A stretch of DNA of 64,000 nucleotides from contig NZ_JAKGAM010000016.1 of NCBI RefSeq assembly GCF_023061285.1, positions 1 to 64,000 on the forward strand. Direction: 5' to 3'. This document shows, in pieces, positions 27,981 through 38,102 of this stretch. The position numbers and the translations under genes are program-made. The notes under the pieces were generated by a model, which ran no database searches, was not told the DNA's origin, and worked only from the letters and a program-made list of their open reading frames with translations. The number at the start of each line of letters is the position of its first letter. Position 1 is the first letter of the stretch. The stretch comes from Chromohalobacter nigrandesensis. Lineage in GTDB: Bacteria; Pseudomonadota; Gammaproteobacteria; Pseudomonadales; Halomonadaceae.

Positions 27981-28675
27981 CCGGGCCCGCGCAGTTACCA
28001 CTGGGAGTGGGGCTGAGTGACGATGCAACGTTTGCCAACTTCCATGCACCGGGCAATGCTCTGCTGCTCGAGCGCTTGCGCGGTCAGCTCGACGCGAATG
28101 GCGAGCCGTTTCTATTCCTTTGGGGGGCGCCAGGCAGTGGGCGCAGCCATCTACTCCAGGCGGCTTGCCACGAAGCCGGTGATCGGGGAGATAGTGCCTT
28201 GTATCTTCCGCTGCGAGATCTTGGTCATTTCCCGCCGCATATGCTCGAGGATCTCGAGCGCCTCGATCTGGTGGCGATCGACGATCTTACTACGGTTCTC
28301 GGGCGCAAGCGTTGGGAAGAGGGTCTGTTTCATTTCTTCAACCGCATGCGCGATGCCAATAAGCGCCTGGTGATCGCCGCCGAGGCCGCACCGCGCCAGT
28401 TGCCCACCGTGCTGCCCGATCTCGCCTCGCGCTTGAGTTGGGGGGTTACCTTTCATGTTCAGTCGCTGGACGATAGCGGACGCTTCGAGGCGTTGCAGTT
28501 GCGCGCGCGGGTACGCGGCATGCAGCTCCCCGACGAAGTCGCACGCTATATTCTGCATCGTGGCCCGCGACAACTTTCCGCGCTATTCGATGCGCTTGCT
28601 CGTCTCGACCACGCCTCGCTTTCCGCTCAGCGCAAGCTGACCATTCCTTTCGTCAAGCAGGCGCTGGGCTGGTAG
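27977..28675 (+). CDS. hda: DnaA regulatory inactivator Hda
   Basis: A 232-residue DnaA-like AAA+ protein that stimulates ATP hydrolysis by DnaA after replication starts, when bound to the beta clamp. The N-terminal QLPLGVGL (6-13) fits the clamp-binding motif; the degenerate Walker A is GAPGSGRSHLL, with VAIDDLTT as Walker B. The DNA-binding domain of DnaA is absent, as expected. Confidence 0.9.
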   Translation: MTGPAQLPLGVGLSDDATFANFHAPGNALLLERLRGQLDANGEPFLFLWGAPGSGRSHLLQAACHEAGDRGDSALYLPLRDLGHFPPHMLEDLERLDLVAIDDLTTVLGRKRWEEGLFHFFNRMRDANKRLVIAAEAAPRQLPTVLPDLASRLSWGVTFHVQSLDDSGRFEALQLRARVRGMQLPDEVARYILHRGPRQLSALFDALARLDHASLSAQRKLTIPFVKQALGW

Positions 28676-28862
28676 CGCTTCTATTGGGGGTCTCGTTGCA
28701 TGTTATGACGATGCCTTGAAAGGCGCCATTGGCAGCACAATTTGACATTAATAGCCGCCGGGCTCGTGTGCGCCAGAGGGCGACCGTCATGATCGTCGAT
28801 AGCGACGGGCATCGCCATGATGGGGCCCGCGCACGGTGGTCTCAACCGATCAGGAGAGTGTG

Positions 28863-30242
<1,380 letters not shown>

Positions 30243-30270
30243 TGTGAAAAACGGCAGATGTTGTCTTTTT

Positions 30271-30292
30271 TGGGCGCCTTTACGGGCGCCCA
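30271..30292 (+). terminator. Terminator after fumC
   Basis: An 8-bp stem (TGGGCGCC / GGCGCCCA) with a 6-base loop is followed by ATTCGTTT and preceded by a T-run. The GC-rich stem supports termination of fumC. Confidence 0.75.
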
Positions 30293-30343
30293 ATTCGTTT
30301 AACGCATCGCATTTTGCAGTCTCGGCTATTGTCAGCGATGGGC

Positions 30344-31444
30344 TTACTCGTCGCTCTTGACGGGCTCCTCGCCACGCCGATCCTGAGCTTCCTCGATGGT
30401 TTCCTCGGCGTCCTGTCGCTCTTCGCGATCCGCGTCCGGGCTATCGTTTTCATCGGCGCGTGCCGGTCGATAACGGAAGGTCGCGAGAATCGGGAAGTGG
30501 TCGGAGCCGAACGCCGAGAGGCGGCGTAGTGCAACCAGGGTGAAGTGCTCGCTGACGAAGACGTGATCCAGCGGCCAGCGTAGCCAGCGATGCTTGGCGT
30601 GAAAGGTGCTGTAAAGGCCGCGTCCTCGGCGTGGATCAAGCATGCCGCTGATACGACAGAACAGACGGGTCGTCTTCGACCAGGCCACATCGTTGAGATC
30701 GCCGGCGACCAGGGTGGGTTGATCCGAGTCACGAACCGTCTGGCCGATTAGCAGCAGCTCGGCATCGCGCCATAGCGATTCATCGCTTTCGCCGGGTGCC
30801 GGTGGTCGTGGGTGTACGGCATGGAAGCGCACACGCTCGCCACCAGGCAGCTCGAACCAGCCATGTATCGAGGGGATATCGTCCTGGATCAGCCACTCGA
30901 CATGCGGTTCATGTAGCGCGAGACGCGAATACAGGTGCATGCCGTAGAGGTTGTCGAGGGGGATCTTGACGGTATGCGGGTGGCTCTTGCTCAGCGCCTC
31001 GTCGAGATGCTCTTCCCACCAAGCGTCCGACTCCAGCGTCAGTACGATGTCGGGGTCGACCTCGTGAATCTGGCGCGTGAGTGACGCTGCCTGGCGATTG
31101 GGGGTGAGAACGTTGGTGACGAGCAGCGAAAATTGACGTGAAGTGTCCTCGCCTTCGGCATCGACCACCTGGCGTGCCGCCAGCGGTGTCCAGGGAAAAA
31201 TGCGCTTACCTTGCACGCCGAGCACGACCAAACTCGCGATAGCGCCGATCCAGCCCAGTGACGACCATGGCAGCACACACAACAAGGCAATGAAAATCAC
31301 CACGGCGAATGCCGCTAGTTGCATGCGGGGAAAGTCTAAACCTCGAACCCACCAGTGGCGTAAATCCAGCCACGGGATGGCAGTGGCGATAAACGCGACG
31401 AGCGCAAGCAGGGCAAGCGCTATCTCGGCGGCATTCTCAATCAT
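30344..31444 (-). CDS. Endonuclease/exonuclease/phosphatase-family membrane protein
   Basis: A 366-residue protein with three hydrophobic helices in the first ~100 residues (ALALLALVAFIATAIPW, AAFAVVIFIALLCVLPW, WIGAIASLVVLGV) and an EEP metal-dependent phosphodiesterase domain after them: TLESDAWWEE, VAGDLNDVAWS, PLDHVFVS and GSDHFPILATF are the metal and catalytic motifs. The C-terminal ~40 residues are acidic and charged. It may act on phosphodiesters at the membrane; the substrate is unknown. The start at 31444 is set by GAGG 5 bases upstream of the second of two ATGs. Confidence 0.82.
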   Translation of the reverse strand: MIENAAEIALALLALVAFIATAIPWLDLRHWWVRGLDFPRMQLAAFAVVIFIALLCVLPWSSLGWIGAIASLVVLGVQGKRIFPWTPLAARQVVDAEGEDTSRQFSLLVTNVLTPNRQAASLTRQIHEVDPDIVLTLESDAWWEEHLDEALSKSHPHTVKIPLDNLYGMHLYSRLALHEPHVEWLIQDDIPSIHGWFELPGGERVRFHAVHPRPPAPGESDESLWRDAELLLIGQTVRDSDQPTLVAGDLNDVAWSKTTRLFCRISGMLDPRRGRGLYSTFHAKHRWLRWPLDHVFVSEHFTLVALRRLSAFGSDHFPILATFRYRPARADENDSPDADREERQDAEETIEEAQDRRGEEPVKSDE

Positions 31445-31574
31445 CATGGCCTCGTTTCGGCGGCGCCGGCCCTGGCTCCATGCCGGGGCGTTACCGTCCA
31501 TGGTCAGCGTGAGGATTGAGAGTAGCAGGCTAGACGGCGGTTGCGCCAAGTGACGCTGTCATCGCATGGCCTTG

Positions 31575-33080
31575 TCAGGCTGCATGGCTGTGGCAATGAC
31601 GCTCGAGATAGGCGGTCAGGCGCTGGTGCTGTTCGGGCGTAAAACGCAGGCCCAGTTTGGTGCGTCGCCATAGGATGTCGTCCGGCGAGTGGGCCCATTC
31701 CTCTCGCACTAGATAGTCGACTTCGGCCTGTGTGAGTCCGGCGCCGAATGCGTCGCCTAGTTGATCTTCGCGACTGACGCCGTGCAGAAAGCGCAGACAT
31801 AGCGCGCCATAGCTCGATGCGAAGCGCCGCGCACGGGCTTCTCCCAAAAACGGATAATCGCGGACGAGTTGCATGGAGAATGCTTCCCGCGAGTCAATGT
31901 CACCGCCTGGAAGCGATGTCTCGGCGGTCCAGGGCGACCCCATCTCGGTGAAGTAGGGCTTCAGTTGCTCGAGGGCAGCTTCGGCCAACTTGCGGTACGT
32001 AGTGATCTTGCCTCCGAACACGGATAGCAACGGTGCGCCGCGGGCGTCGAGATCGAGCGTGTAGTCGCGTGTCATTGCCGAAGGGTCGGCGGATTCGTCA
32101 TCGCACAGCGGCCGCACGCCGGAGAAGGTGGTGACGATGTCGTCGTGGGAGAGCGTCTGAGTAAAATGCTGATTGACCACGTCGAGCAGATAGTCGATTT
32201 CCTGGCGGCTGGCGCTGACCTGGGCGGGATCACCTTGGTAGCGGACATCGGTGGTGCCGATCAGGCTGTAGTCTTGCTGATAGGGCAGCACGAAGACGAT
32301 ACGCCGATCCTGATTCTGCAGGATATAAGCGCGTTCGTCGGTATTGAGGCGTGGCACGACGATATGACTGCCTTGAATCATGCGCACGCCGTATCGTGAG
32401 TCGCGCTGGGCATTTTCGCGTACCACCTGTTCTACCCAAGGGCCGGCGGCGTTGACCAGGGCGCGTGCGTGGCGTACTCGGCGCTTGCCGGTGGCGACAT
32501 CTTCCAGCGTGATATGCCAGAGGCCATCTTCCTCCTGGGCCCCGACGCAGCGGCTTCCTACCTGGATATCGGCGCCGTGTTCGCGTGCCTGCATGGCGTT
32601 GAGTACGACCAGCCGAGCATCATCGACCCAACAGTCGGAATATTCAAAACCGCGCTTGATATCCGGTTTCAGCGGGTTGTCGACGTCAAGGCGCAACCCC
32701 TTCGAGGCGGGAAGGCTGGCACGCTGGCTGAGATGATCGTACAGAAACAAGCCGGTGCGGATCATCCAGGCCGGACGCAAATGCGGCTGGTGCGGCAGGA
32801 TAAAGCGCAGTGGCCAGACGATATGTGGTGCCTTGTGTAACAGCACTTCACGCTCGTGCAGCGCCTCGCGCACCAGACGAAACTCCCGATGCTCGAGGTA
32901 ACGTAGGCCGCCATGGATCAACTTGCTGCTCGCCGAAGAGGTCGCGCTGGCGAGGTCTTGCTGTTCGCTCAGGGCGACGCGCAAACCACGGCCTGCAGCA
33001 TCATTGGCGATGCCGGTGCCATTGATGCCACCGCCGATGACGAAAAGGTCGAGGATGTCCTGTCGAGGGGAGGCGTTCAT
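31575..33080 (-). CDS. glpD: Aerobic glycerol-3-phosphate dehydrogenase
   Basis: Membrane-associated FAD enzyme that oxidizes glycerol-3-phosphate to DHAP and passes electrons to quinone. The 501-residue protein begins with the FAD motif DLFVIGGGINGTGIANDAAGRG and has SSKLIHGGLRYLEH and the C-terminal DAO domain. The ATG at 33080 has GGAG 7 bases upstream. It is encoded just after glpR, with GlpR-like half-sites in its leader. Confidence 0.95.
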   Translation of the reverse strand: MNASPRQDILDLFVIGGGINGTGIANDAAGRGLRVALSEQQDLASATSSASSKLIHGGLRYLEHREFRLVREALHEREVLLHKAPHIVWPLRFILPHQPHLRPAWMIRTGLFLYDHLSQRASLPASKGLRLDVDNPLKPDIKRGFEYSDCWVDDARLVVLNAMQAREHGADIQVGSRCVGAQEEDGLWHITLEDVATGKRRVRHARALVNAAGPWVEQVVRENAQRDSRYGVRMIQGSHIVVPRLNTDERAYILQNQDRRIVFVLPYQQDYSLIGTTDVRYQGDPAQVSASRQEIDYLLDVVNQHFTQTLSHDDIVTTFSGVRPLCDDESADPSAMTRDYTLDLDARGAPLLSVFGGKITTYRKLAEAALEQLKPYFTEMGSPWTAETSLPGGDIDSREAFSMQLVRDYPFLGEARARRFASSYGALCLRFLHGVSREDQLGDAFGAGLTQAEVDYLVREEWAHSPDDILWRRTKLGLRFTPEQHQRLTAYLERHCHSHAA

Positions 33081-33112
33081 GGCAAGCTCCGCAAGATTGG
33101 TTTCGCAAATTG

Positions 33113-33172
33113 AATGTTCGAATATGAAAGTAGCGTAATCGAAAGCGAACATCAAGTCGACGAAACGAACAT
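33113..33172 (-). promoter_or_regulatory. GlpR-type operator half-sites in glpD leader
   Basis: Three half-sites with the GlpR core TTCG/CGAA occur in 60 bp: AATGTTCGAAT at 33113, AAGCGAACAT at 33143 and AAACGAACAT at 33163. These resemble the E. coli GlpR operator ATGTTCG...CGAACAT. They lie 30-90 bp before glpD. Confidence 0.65.
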
Positions 33173-33209
33173 GGCGTCACTGGGCGACGCCGTGAGCGGA
33201 GCGAGGCGG

Positions 33210-33974
33210 TCAGGCGTCGGCGATATGCAGGGTTACATCGTGCTCGCGTAGTAGGCGCAGGATGCCGTCGGGTGGCTGGCGGTCGGTAAACAACGCGTCG
33301 ATCTGCGCGATGTTGCCCTGTCGTACCACGGCATTGCGATGGAACTTGGAATGGTCGGCGGTCAGAAAGACTTGGCGCGAGTTGCTGATGATGGCCTGGG
33401 CGACACGGACTTCCTGATAGTCGAATTCGAGCAATGAGCCATCATCGTCGATGCCGCTGATGCCGATGATGCCGTAGTCGACCTTGAACTGATTGATGAA
33501 GTCGATCGTCGCCTCGCCGATGATACCGCCGTCGCGCGAGCGTACCTGGCCACCGGCGATGATGACGTTGAAATCTTCCTTGTGCTGGAGGATCGCAGCC
33601 ACGTTGAGGTTGTTGGTGATGACCTCGAGGCCCCGATGGTCGCGTAGCGCCTCGGCGACCATTTCATTGCTGGTGCCGATATTGATGAACAGGGAGGCGG
33701 AGTCGGGGATCTGCGAGGCAACGCATTCGGCGATATGCTGCTTGGCATCGGCATTGAGTGTCTTGCGTGTATGGTAAGCGGTGTTGACGGTGCTCGACTC
33801 GAGGCCGGCGCCGCCGTGCACGCGCTTGATCGCGCCTTCGTCCGCCAATTGGTTGAGGTCGCGGCGAATCGTCTGTGGCGTGACGGAAAAATGCTGCGTG
33901 AGCTGTTCGATGGAGGCGTAGCCCTGGCGTTTGACCAAGGTGACGATGGCGTCGTGGCGGTCTTGTTGTGTCAT
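33210..33974 (-). CDS. glpR: Glycerol-3-phosphate regulon repressor GlpR (DeoR family)
   Basis: A 254-residue DeoR-family repressor with an N-terminal winged helix ([27 protein letters not shown]) and a C-terminal sugar-phosphate sensing domain. The position directly upstream of glpD and the GlpR-like operators between them support the assignment. Glycerol-3-phosphate would release it from DNA. Confidence 0.9.
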   Translation of the reverse strand: MTQQDRHDAIVTLVKRQGYASIEQLTQHFSVTPQTIRRDLNQLADEGAIKRVHGGAGLESSTVNTAYHTRKTLNADAKQHIAECVASQIPDSASLFINIGTSNEMVAEALRDHRGLEVITNNLNVAAILQHKEDFNVIIAGGQVRSRDGGIIGEATIDFINQFKVDYGIIGISGIDDDGSLLEFDYQEVRVAQAIISNSRQVFLTADHSKFHRNAVVRQGNIAQIDALFTDRQPPDGILRLLREHDVTLHIADA

Positions 33975-34239
33975 GGAAGGTTCCGTTACCTAGCGAGTAA
34001 AACGGCCAGTGAATGAGCCATGTCGTATGGGTAGACGCGAATGTTGCACAGACGCTGCAATATGGGTTCTAAGGCTATGTTAAACCATGATTCAGTGCGG
34101 AAAAAAGCACCATGGATTGTTGTAAAGCGAACCTAGACATAGGGTTTGCGATAAAATGAACTTTTATAAACAGGCATAAAAAACGTGCGAGGTAATCGCG
34201 TCAAGCGTTTGAACCCTGGCGAATTTTTGGACATGAGGC
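33975..34239. other. Intergenic region between glpR and tRNA genes
   Basis: About 265 AT-richer bases without a supported gene. They contain short inverted repeats (TTGCA...TGCAA near 34042, GTGC...GCAC near 34096) and a partial GlpR-like half-site (AAAGCGAAC near 34122). It probably holds the glpR promoter. Confidence 0.4.
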
Positions 34240-34267
34240 TTGCAATTTTCCACGACCTGCGTAGAAT
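34240..34267 (+). promoter_or_regulatory. Sigma-70-type promoter of tRNA-Val operon
   Basis: TTGCAA at 34240 and TAGAAT at 34262 are spaced by 16 bp and followed by a GC-rich discriminator, typical of stable RNA promoters. The first tRNA begins about 66 bp downstream. Confidence 0.75.
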
Positions 34268-34333
34268 GCGCATCCGTTGCCAAGGCGAGAGCCGGCAGCG
34301 GTAGCCATAGCATCGCTTAAGCTAGCGCAAAAT

Positions 34334-34410
34334 AGGACCGTAGCTCAGTTGGTTAGAGCGCCACGTTGACATCGTGGAGGTCAGCGGTTCAAATCCGCTC
34401 GGTCCTACCA
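34334..34410 (+). tRNA. tRNA-Val (GAC)
   Basis: A 77-base cloverleaf with acceptor AGGACCG pairing with CGGTCCT, D arm GCTC/GAGC, anticodon stem CCACG/CGTGG with loop TTGACAT (anticodon GAC), T arm AGCGG TTCAAAT CCGCT and encoded CCA. Confidence 0.97.
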
Positions 34411-34487
34411 GTAGTGCTTAATGCCAGAAGTGCTCAATGTAAGGTCATTAGTGCTTAGCATAGACATGCTGCTAACAATCGATTTGC

Positions 34488-34564
34488 AGGACCGTAGCTC
34501 AGTTGGTTAGAGCGCCACGTTGACATCGTGGAGGTCAGCGGTTCAAATCCGCTCGGTCCTACCA
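34488..34564 (+). tRNA. tRNA-Val (GAC), second identical copy
   Basis: Identical in all 77 bases to the copy at 34334-34410 and separated from it by 77 bp. A terminator follows directly, so both are probably processed from one transcript. Confidence 0.97.
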
Positions 34565-34572
34565 GAATATTG

Positions 34573-34603
34573 AACGCCCCCGCTGTCTTTCAGCGGGGGC
34601 GTT
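34573..34603 (+). terminator. Terminator of the tRNA-Val operon
   Basis: A perfect 13-bp stem (AACGCCCCCGCTG / CAGCGGGGGCGTT) with a TCTTT loop, followed by TGCGTT. Confidence 0.85.
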
Positions 34604-34630
34604 TGCGTTGGGGCTTTGAGCTGCTGAGCT

Positions 34631-35104
34631 TTATCCAGTCACGTTGGGTGTGGAAAGGTCGCTGGCGGCAATGAAGATTTCCACCAGGCGTTCGATGCCG
34701 CGCTGGTCGTCTTCACTGAAGCGCTCGGGGCGCGGGCTGTCGAGGTCCAGGACGCCCCAGAGTTCGCCATCGTGGATGATGGGAACTACCAGCTCCGAAC
34801 GCGATGCGGCATCACAGGCGATGTGACCGGGAAAGGCATGGACATCCTCGACACGCTGCGTGCGTCGTGTCGTGGCGGCGGCGCCGCAGACGCCTTTGTC
34901 GAAGGCGATAGGGTTGCATGCGGGCAGCCCTTGAAACGGCCCTAGGATCAGAGTGCGAGGCTGGCGTTGAAGATAGAAGCCAGCCCAGTTCAGGTCGCTG
35001 ATCTCGTGCTTCAGGAAGGCGCAGGTCTGCGCCGCGTTGGTCAGCCAGTCGCGGGTGTCCAGCAGGGTTTCCAACTGGCGAGCGAGCAGGGTGTAGTCAC
35101 TCAT
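34631..35104 (-). CDS. msrC: Free methionine-(R)-sulfoxide reductase (GAF domain)
   Basis: A 157-residue single GAF-domain enzyme that reduces free methionine-R-sulfoxide to methionine in the cytoplasm. The three cysteines at 63, 73 and 97 keep the spacing of the E. coli catalytic cysteines (84, 94, 118), and the FPGHIACDAASRSELVVPI motif is conserved. The ATG at 35104 has GGAG 6 bases upstream. A strong hairpin separates it from metQ on the same strand, so it may have its own promoter or depend on read-through. Confidence 0.9.
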   Translation of the reverse strand: MSDYTLLARQLETLLDTRDWLTNAAQTCAFLKHEISDLNWAGFYLQRQPRTLILGPFQGLPACNPIAFDKGVCGAAATTRRTQRVEDVHAFPGHIACDAASRSELVVPIIHDGELWGVLDLDSPRPERFSEDDQRGIERLVEIFIAASDLSTPNVTG

Positions 35105-35136
35105 GATGTCTCCGGATGAATGGGAGTGATAACGAA

Positions 35137-35164
35137 ACAGGCCGGCCCTGTGGGGCCGGCCTGT
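35137..35164 (-). terminator. Terminator after metQ
   Basis: A perfect 12-bp stem (ACAGGCCGGCCC / GGGCCGGCCTGT) with a 4-base loop; the minus-strand transcript then reads TTCGTTATC. Confidence 0.8.
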
Positions 35165-35186
35165 CGAACGAAGCGGCGGAGGGCGG

Positions 35187-36014
35187 TTACTCCCAGCCGG
35201 GCACTGCGGCACCCTTGAACAGCTCGTTGGCCTTGTCGATGACGGCCTGCGACTGATACGCCTTGACCAGGTTCTGGATCGCCTTGTCGTCCTGTTCTCC
35301 TTCACGTGCGACGATCAGGTTGACGTAGGGCGACTCAGGCCCTTCCTTGACCAAAGCGTCGTCCAGGCTGAGGCCTGCCGGCTGGGCGAAGGTATTGTTG
35401 ATGAAGGCCAGGTCCACATCGGGAAGCACGCGCGGCAACTGGGCAGCTTCGATCTCGCGGAATTCGTAGTCGTGAGGGTTGTCGCTGATATCCACCGGCG
35501 TCGCTTCGAGATTTTCCGGGTCGTCGAGTTCGATGAGCCCTTCGTTGTGCATCAAAATGAGTGAACGTCCCTCGTTGGAAGGGTCGTTGGGAAGAGCGAT
35601 AGTGGCGCCGTCGGGTACGTCGTCGATGTTGTCATAGCGCTCGGAATACGCGCCGATCGGGTAGACGAAGGTCTTGCCGGCGATGGCGAAGTCGTAACCG
35701 CGATCCTCGACCATGCTATTCAGGTACGGCTCATGCTGGAAGGCATTGGCATCCAGGCTGCCGTCAGCGAGGGCCGCATTGGGCGAGACATAGTCGGTGA
35801 ACTCGACGATTTCGACGTCGAGATCGTAGTCGTCCTTGGCGATTTGCTTGGCGACTTCCATGACGTCCGTTTCCGGGCCTGCCACGGTGCCGACCTTGAT
35901 CGACTGTGTCTCGGCGTCATCGCTTCCGCAGCCGGCGAGTAAGCCGGCACCGAGTAGTGCCGCCGCGCCGAAGAGGCGAACGGGGTGTAGGGCCTGTGCC
36001 AGAGTGTCGTTCAT
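35187..36014 (-). CDS. metQ: D-methionine-binding lipoprotein MetQ
   Basis: Substrate-binding lipoprotein of the MetNIQ importer, 275 residues. The signal peptide ends in lipobox LAGC (Cys29), so it is anchored to the outer face of the inner membrane. The mature part has TVAGPETDVMEVAK and EFTDYVSPNAALADGSLDANAFQHE-type NlpA family segments. It is the last gene of the metN-metI-metQ set, 124 bp after metI; a possible promoter in that gap could give extra expression of the binding protein. Confidence 0.93.
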   Translation of the reverse strand: MNDTLAQALHPVRLFGAAALLGAGLLAGCGSDDAETQSIKVGTVAGPETDVMEVAKQIAKDDYDLDVEIVEFTDYVSPNAALADGSLDANAFQHEPYLNSMVEDRGYDFAIAGKTFVYPIGAYSERYDNIDDVPDGATIALPNDPSNEGRSLILMHNEGLIELDDPENLEATPVDISDNPHDYEFREIEAAQLPRVLPDVDLAFINNTFAQPAGLSLDDALVKEGPESPYVNLIVAREGEQDDKAIQNLVKAYQSQAVIDKANELFKGAAVPGWE

Positions 36015-36104
36015 TGTGTGAGCTCCTTGAATGAGGCGTTGTCACCGAATATACGGTAGTTACCGATAAGCACTTATGCTTTTTTGAGTATAAAAGTGCT
36101 GCCT

Positions 36105-36133
36105 ATTATAGCTGTACGTTTACCCTCTGACCA
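36105..36133 (-). promoter_or_regulatory. Possible internal promoter before metQ
   Basis: On the minus strand TGGTCA and a perfect TATAAT are spaced by 17 bp, about 90 bp before metQ. Extra binding protein relative to permease would make sense, but this is only inferred. Confidence 0.45.
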
Positions 36134-36138
36134 CGCAC

Positions 36139-36792
36139 TCATTTGTGGTCGGCCTTGCGCACAAGGCGGTCGCCAAGGCTTTGAAAGCCTTGCACCATGA
36201 CGACCAATATCGCCACCGTGATGAGCATGATCAGCGGTTCGAAGCGGTTGTAGCCGTAACGGATGCCCAAGTCACCCAGACCGCCACCGCCGACGGCGCC
36301 GGCCATGGCCGAGTAGCTGACCAGTGTGACCACGGTGATGGTCAGGCCATTGATGATGCCGCCCTTGGCTTCCGGTAGGAGTACCTTGGTGATGATCTGC
36401 ACCGGGGTGGCGCCCATCGCCTGAGCGGCTTCGATGAGGCCTGGGGGAATCTCGTTGAGCGCGCCTTCGACCAGGCGCGCGACGAAGGGGATCGCGGCGA
36501 TGATGAGCGGCACTATGGCGGCGTTGGTGCCGATAGAGCTGCCGACGACGAGACGCGTGAAGGGGATGATCGCCACCATGAGAATGATGAAGGGAATCGA
36601 ACGGCCGATATTGGTGACGATTCCCAGTACGCGCTGGGCGACGGGCTGCGCGAGGATCTGCCCCGGCCGCGTGACATACAGCAGAACGCCGAGGGGAATG
36701 CCGATCACGGCCGAAACCGCGCCCGAGAGTGCGACCATATAGAGTGTGTCGAGAGTGGCCTCGAAGATCAGTTCAAGCATCGCGCTGGACAT
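36139..36792 (-). CDS. metI: Methionine ABC transporter permease MetI
   Basis: Inner-membrane permease of 217 residues with five hydrophobic helices and the EAA-loop motif (GLIEAAQAMGATPVQIITKVLLPEAKGG). It transports L- and D-methionine with MetN and MetQ. The ATG at 36792 (AGAGG 9 bases upstream) overlaps the metN end by 20 bp; a second ATG at 36780 would overlap by 8 bp. Confidence 0.93.
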   Translation of the reverse strand: MSSAMLELIFEATLDTLYMVALSGAVSAVIGIPLGVLLYVTRPGQILAQPVAQRVLGIVTNIGRSIPFIILMVAIIPFTRLVVGSSIGTNAAIVPLIIAAIPFVARLVEGALNEIPPGLIEAAQAMGATPVQIITKVLLPEAKGGIINGLTITVVTLVSYSAMAGAVGGGGLGDLGIRYGYNRFEPLIMLITVAILVVMVQGFQSLGDRLVRKADHK

Positions 36793-37816
36793 GGCCGAGT
36801 ACCTCTACATTGATGTCGTGGGATTCGAGTTGCGTGAGTGCTTGTGACGTCGTCTCGGGCGTGCCAATGAGCTCGGCGATCATCAGGCCCAGCGTGCGGC
36901 CCTGAATCGACTCCACCTTGGCTTGCAGGATGCTGACATCGACGCCGCTATCGCGTGCCAGGCGCGAGATGAGTGGCGTGGCGACATTGGCACCAGAAAA
37001 CGCCAGGCGTACCACAGGATGGGTATGCTCGCCGGGTGTTTCTTCGAGACGCTCGACCAGCGCTTGAGGTGGCTCAAGCTCGAGAAAGGCGTTGAGAAAC
37101 TCGCGGCCCAGGCGTGTCGCCGGCGCAGTGAAGAAATCGCCGACGTCGGCTTCTTCTACCAGCTCGCCATCCGAGATCAGACCGACACGGTGGCAGATGC
37201 TCTTGACCACTTCCATCTCATGGGTAATGAGCAAAATGGTCAGCCCCAGCTTGCGGTTGATGTCCTGCAGCAGTTCGAGGATCGACGCCGTCGTCTGTGG
37301 ATCGAGGGCAGAGGTCGCTTCATCGCAGAGCAGTACCTTGGGGCGGCTGGCGAGTGCCCGCGCGATGGCCACGCGCTGTTTCTGCCCTCCCGAGAGTTGT
37401 GCCGGGTATTGCGTGGCCTTGTCGGTCAGGCCGGTGAGCTCGAGCAGTGGTTCGACGCGCTTGCGAATCTCGCCTTTGGATACGCCCATCAGTTCCAGCG
37501 GCAGCGCCACGTTGTCGAAAACCGTACGTGAGGCGAGCAGATTGAAATGCTGGAAAATCATGCCGAGCTGATGACGCGACTGGCGCAAGGCTTCGCTGTC
37601 CTGCTGGGTCAAGTCCTGGCCGTCGACAATGATATGGCCCGACGTCGGGCGCTCGAGGAGGTTGACGCAGCGAATCAGCGTCGATTTGCCCGCGCCGGAC
37701 AAACCGATCACGCCGTGAATGGCGCCCTTCGGGACTTCCAGGTCGATATTTTTGAGGGCGTGGACCGCCGTGGGGCCGGCCCCATAGGTTTTGGAAACAC
37801 CTTCGAGTTTGATCAT
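36773..37816 (-). CDS. metN: Methionine ABC transporter ATPase MetN
   Basis: A 347-residue ATPase with Walker [10 protein letters not shown], signature LSGGQKQR, Walker [12 protein letters not shown], and a C-terminal NIL/ACT-like domain (after about 265) that binds methionine and inhibits transport (transinhibition). It is first in the metNIQ operon, 165 bp after an intrinsic terminator that is preceded by a SAM-II-like riboswitch. Confidence 0.95.
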   Translation of the reverse strand: MIKLEGVSKTYGAGPTAVHALKNIDLEVPKGAIHGVIGLSGAGKSTLIRCVNLLERPTSGHIIVDGQDLTQQDSEALRQSRHQLGMIFQHFNLLASRTVFDNVALPLELMGVSKGEIRKRVEPLLELTGLTDKATQYPAQLSGGQKQRVAIARALASRPKVLLCDEATSALDPQTTASILELLQDINRKLGLTILLITHEMEVVKSICHRVGLISDGELVEEADVGDFFTAPATRLGREFLNAFLELEPPQALVERLEETPGEHTHPVVRLAFSGANVATPLISRLARDSGVDVSILQAKVESIQGRTLGLMIAELIGTPETTSQALTQLESHDINVEVLGHVQRDA

Positions 37817-37980
37817 CGTCTTCGTTTGGGTCGATGCGTTGGGACGTCATGGCCAGTGGCACGCCGGCGACCGTTGGTGACCGAAGCTTGTCATGCCTGG
37901 AGTGGCGTCGCATGTGGCAAAACCCAGCATTATAACGAGGCTGGACTGCCTGTTTGGCGGGATTTGTAGGCTGTGGCCAT

Positions 37981-38007
37981 AAAAAAAGGCCACCCAGGCG
38001 GGTGGCC
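37981..38007 (-). terminator. Leader terminator (attenuator) upstream of metN
   Basis: On the minus strand a perfect 8-bp stem (GGCCACCC / GGGTGGCC) with a GCCT loop is followed by seven U. It lies between the riboswitch and metN, with no gene of its own, so it should act as a premature terminator. Its 5' arm carries CACCC, complementary to the GGGTG that ends the riboswitch pseudoknot. Confidence 0.9.
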
Positions 38008-38021
38008 ATCAACGCTGGACA

Positions 38022-38090
38022 CACCCTTTTAGCGGTATTTTCCCGGGACATGCCCGGGCGCGCCCGCAATCTGGGTACAAATCGGCGCTC
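38022..38090 (-). promoter_or_regulatory. SAM-II-like riboswitch in metN leader
   Basis: On the minus strand the RNA reads GCGCCGAUUUG, then UACCC, AUUGC and GGGCGC, then an extra hairpin (CCCGGG, loop CAUGU, CCCGGG), then AAAAUACCGCUAAAAGGGUG. This follows the SAM-II layout: P1 (GCGCC with GGCGC), the conserved GAUUU and AUUGC, and the late GCUAAAA that ends in a pseudoknot (UACCC at 38077-38073 with GGGUG at 38026-38022). S-adenosylmethionine binding would stabilise the pseudoknot. The element lies behind a near-consensus promoter and in front of an intrinsic terminator and a methionine transporter, as expected for an OFF switch. Confidence 0.85.
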
Positions 38091-38102
38091 AAGAAGTCGC
38101 GG

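Noticed and set aside
30314-30529. Plus-strand frame opposite the EEP-family gene
   Set aside because: It is a shadow of the C-terminal acidic tail of the minus-strand gene, with no ribosome site or family.
37929-37934. A second metN promoter (TATAAT on the minus strand)
   Set aside because: The -10 is perfect but no -35 is found at 16-18 bp; the upstream promoter explains transcription.
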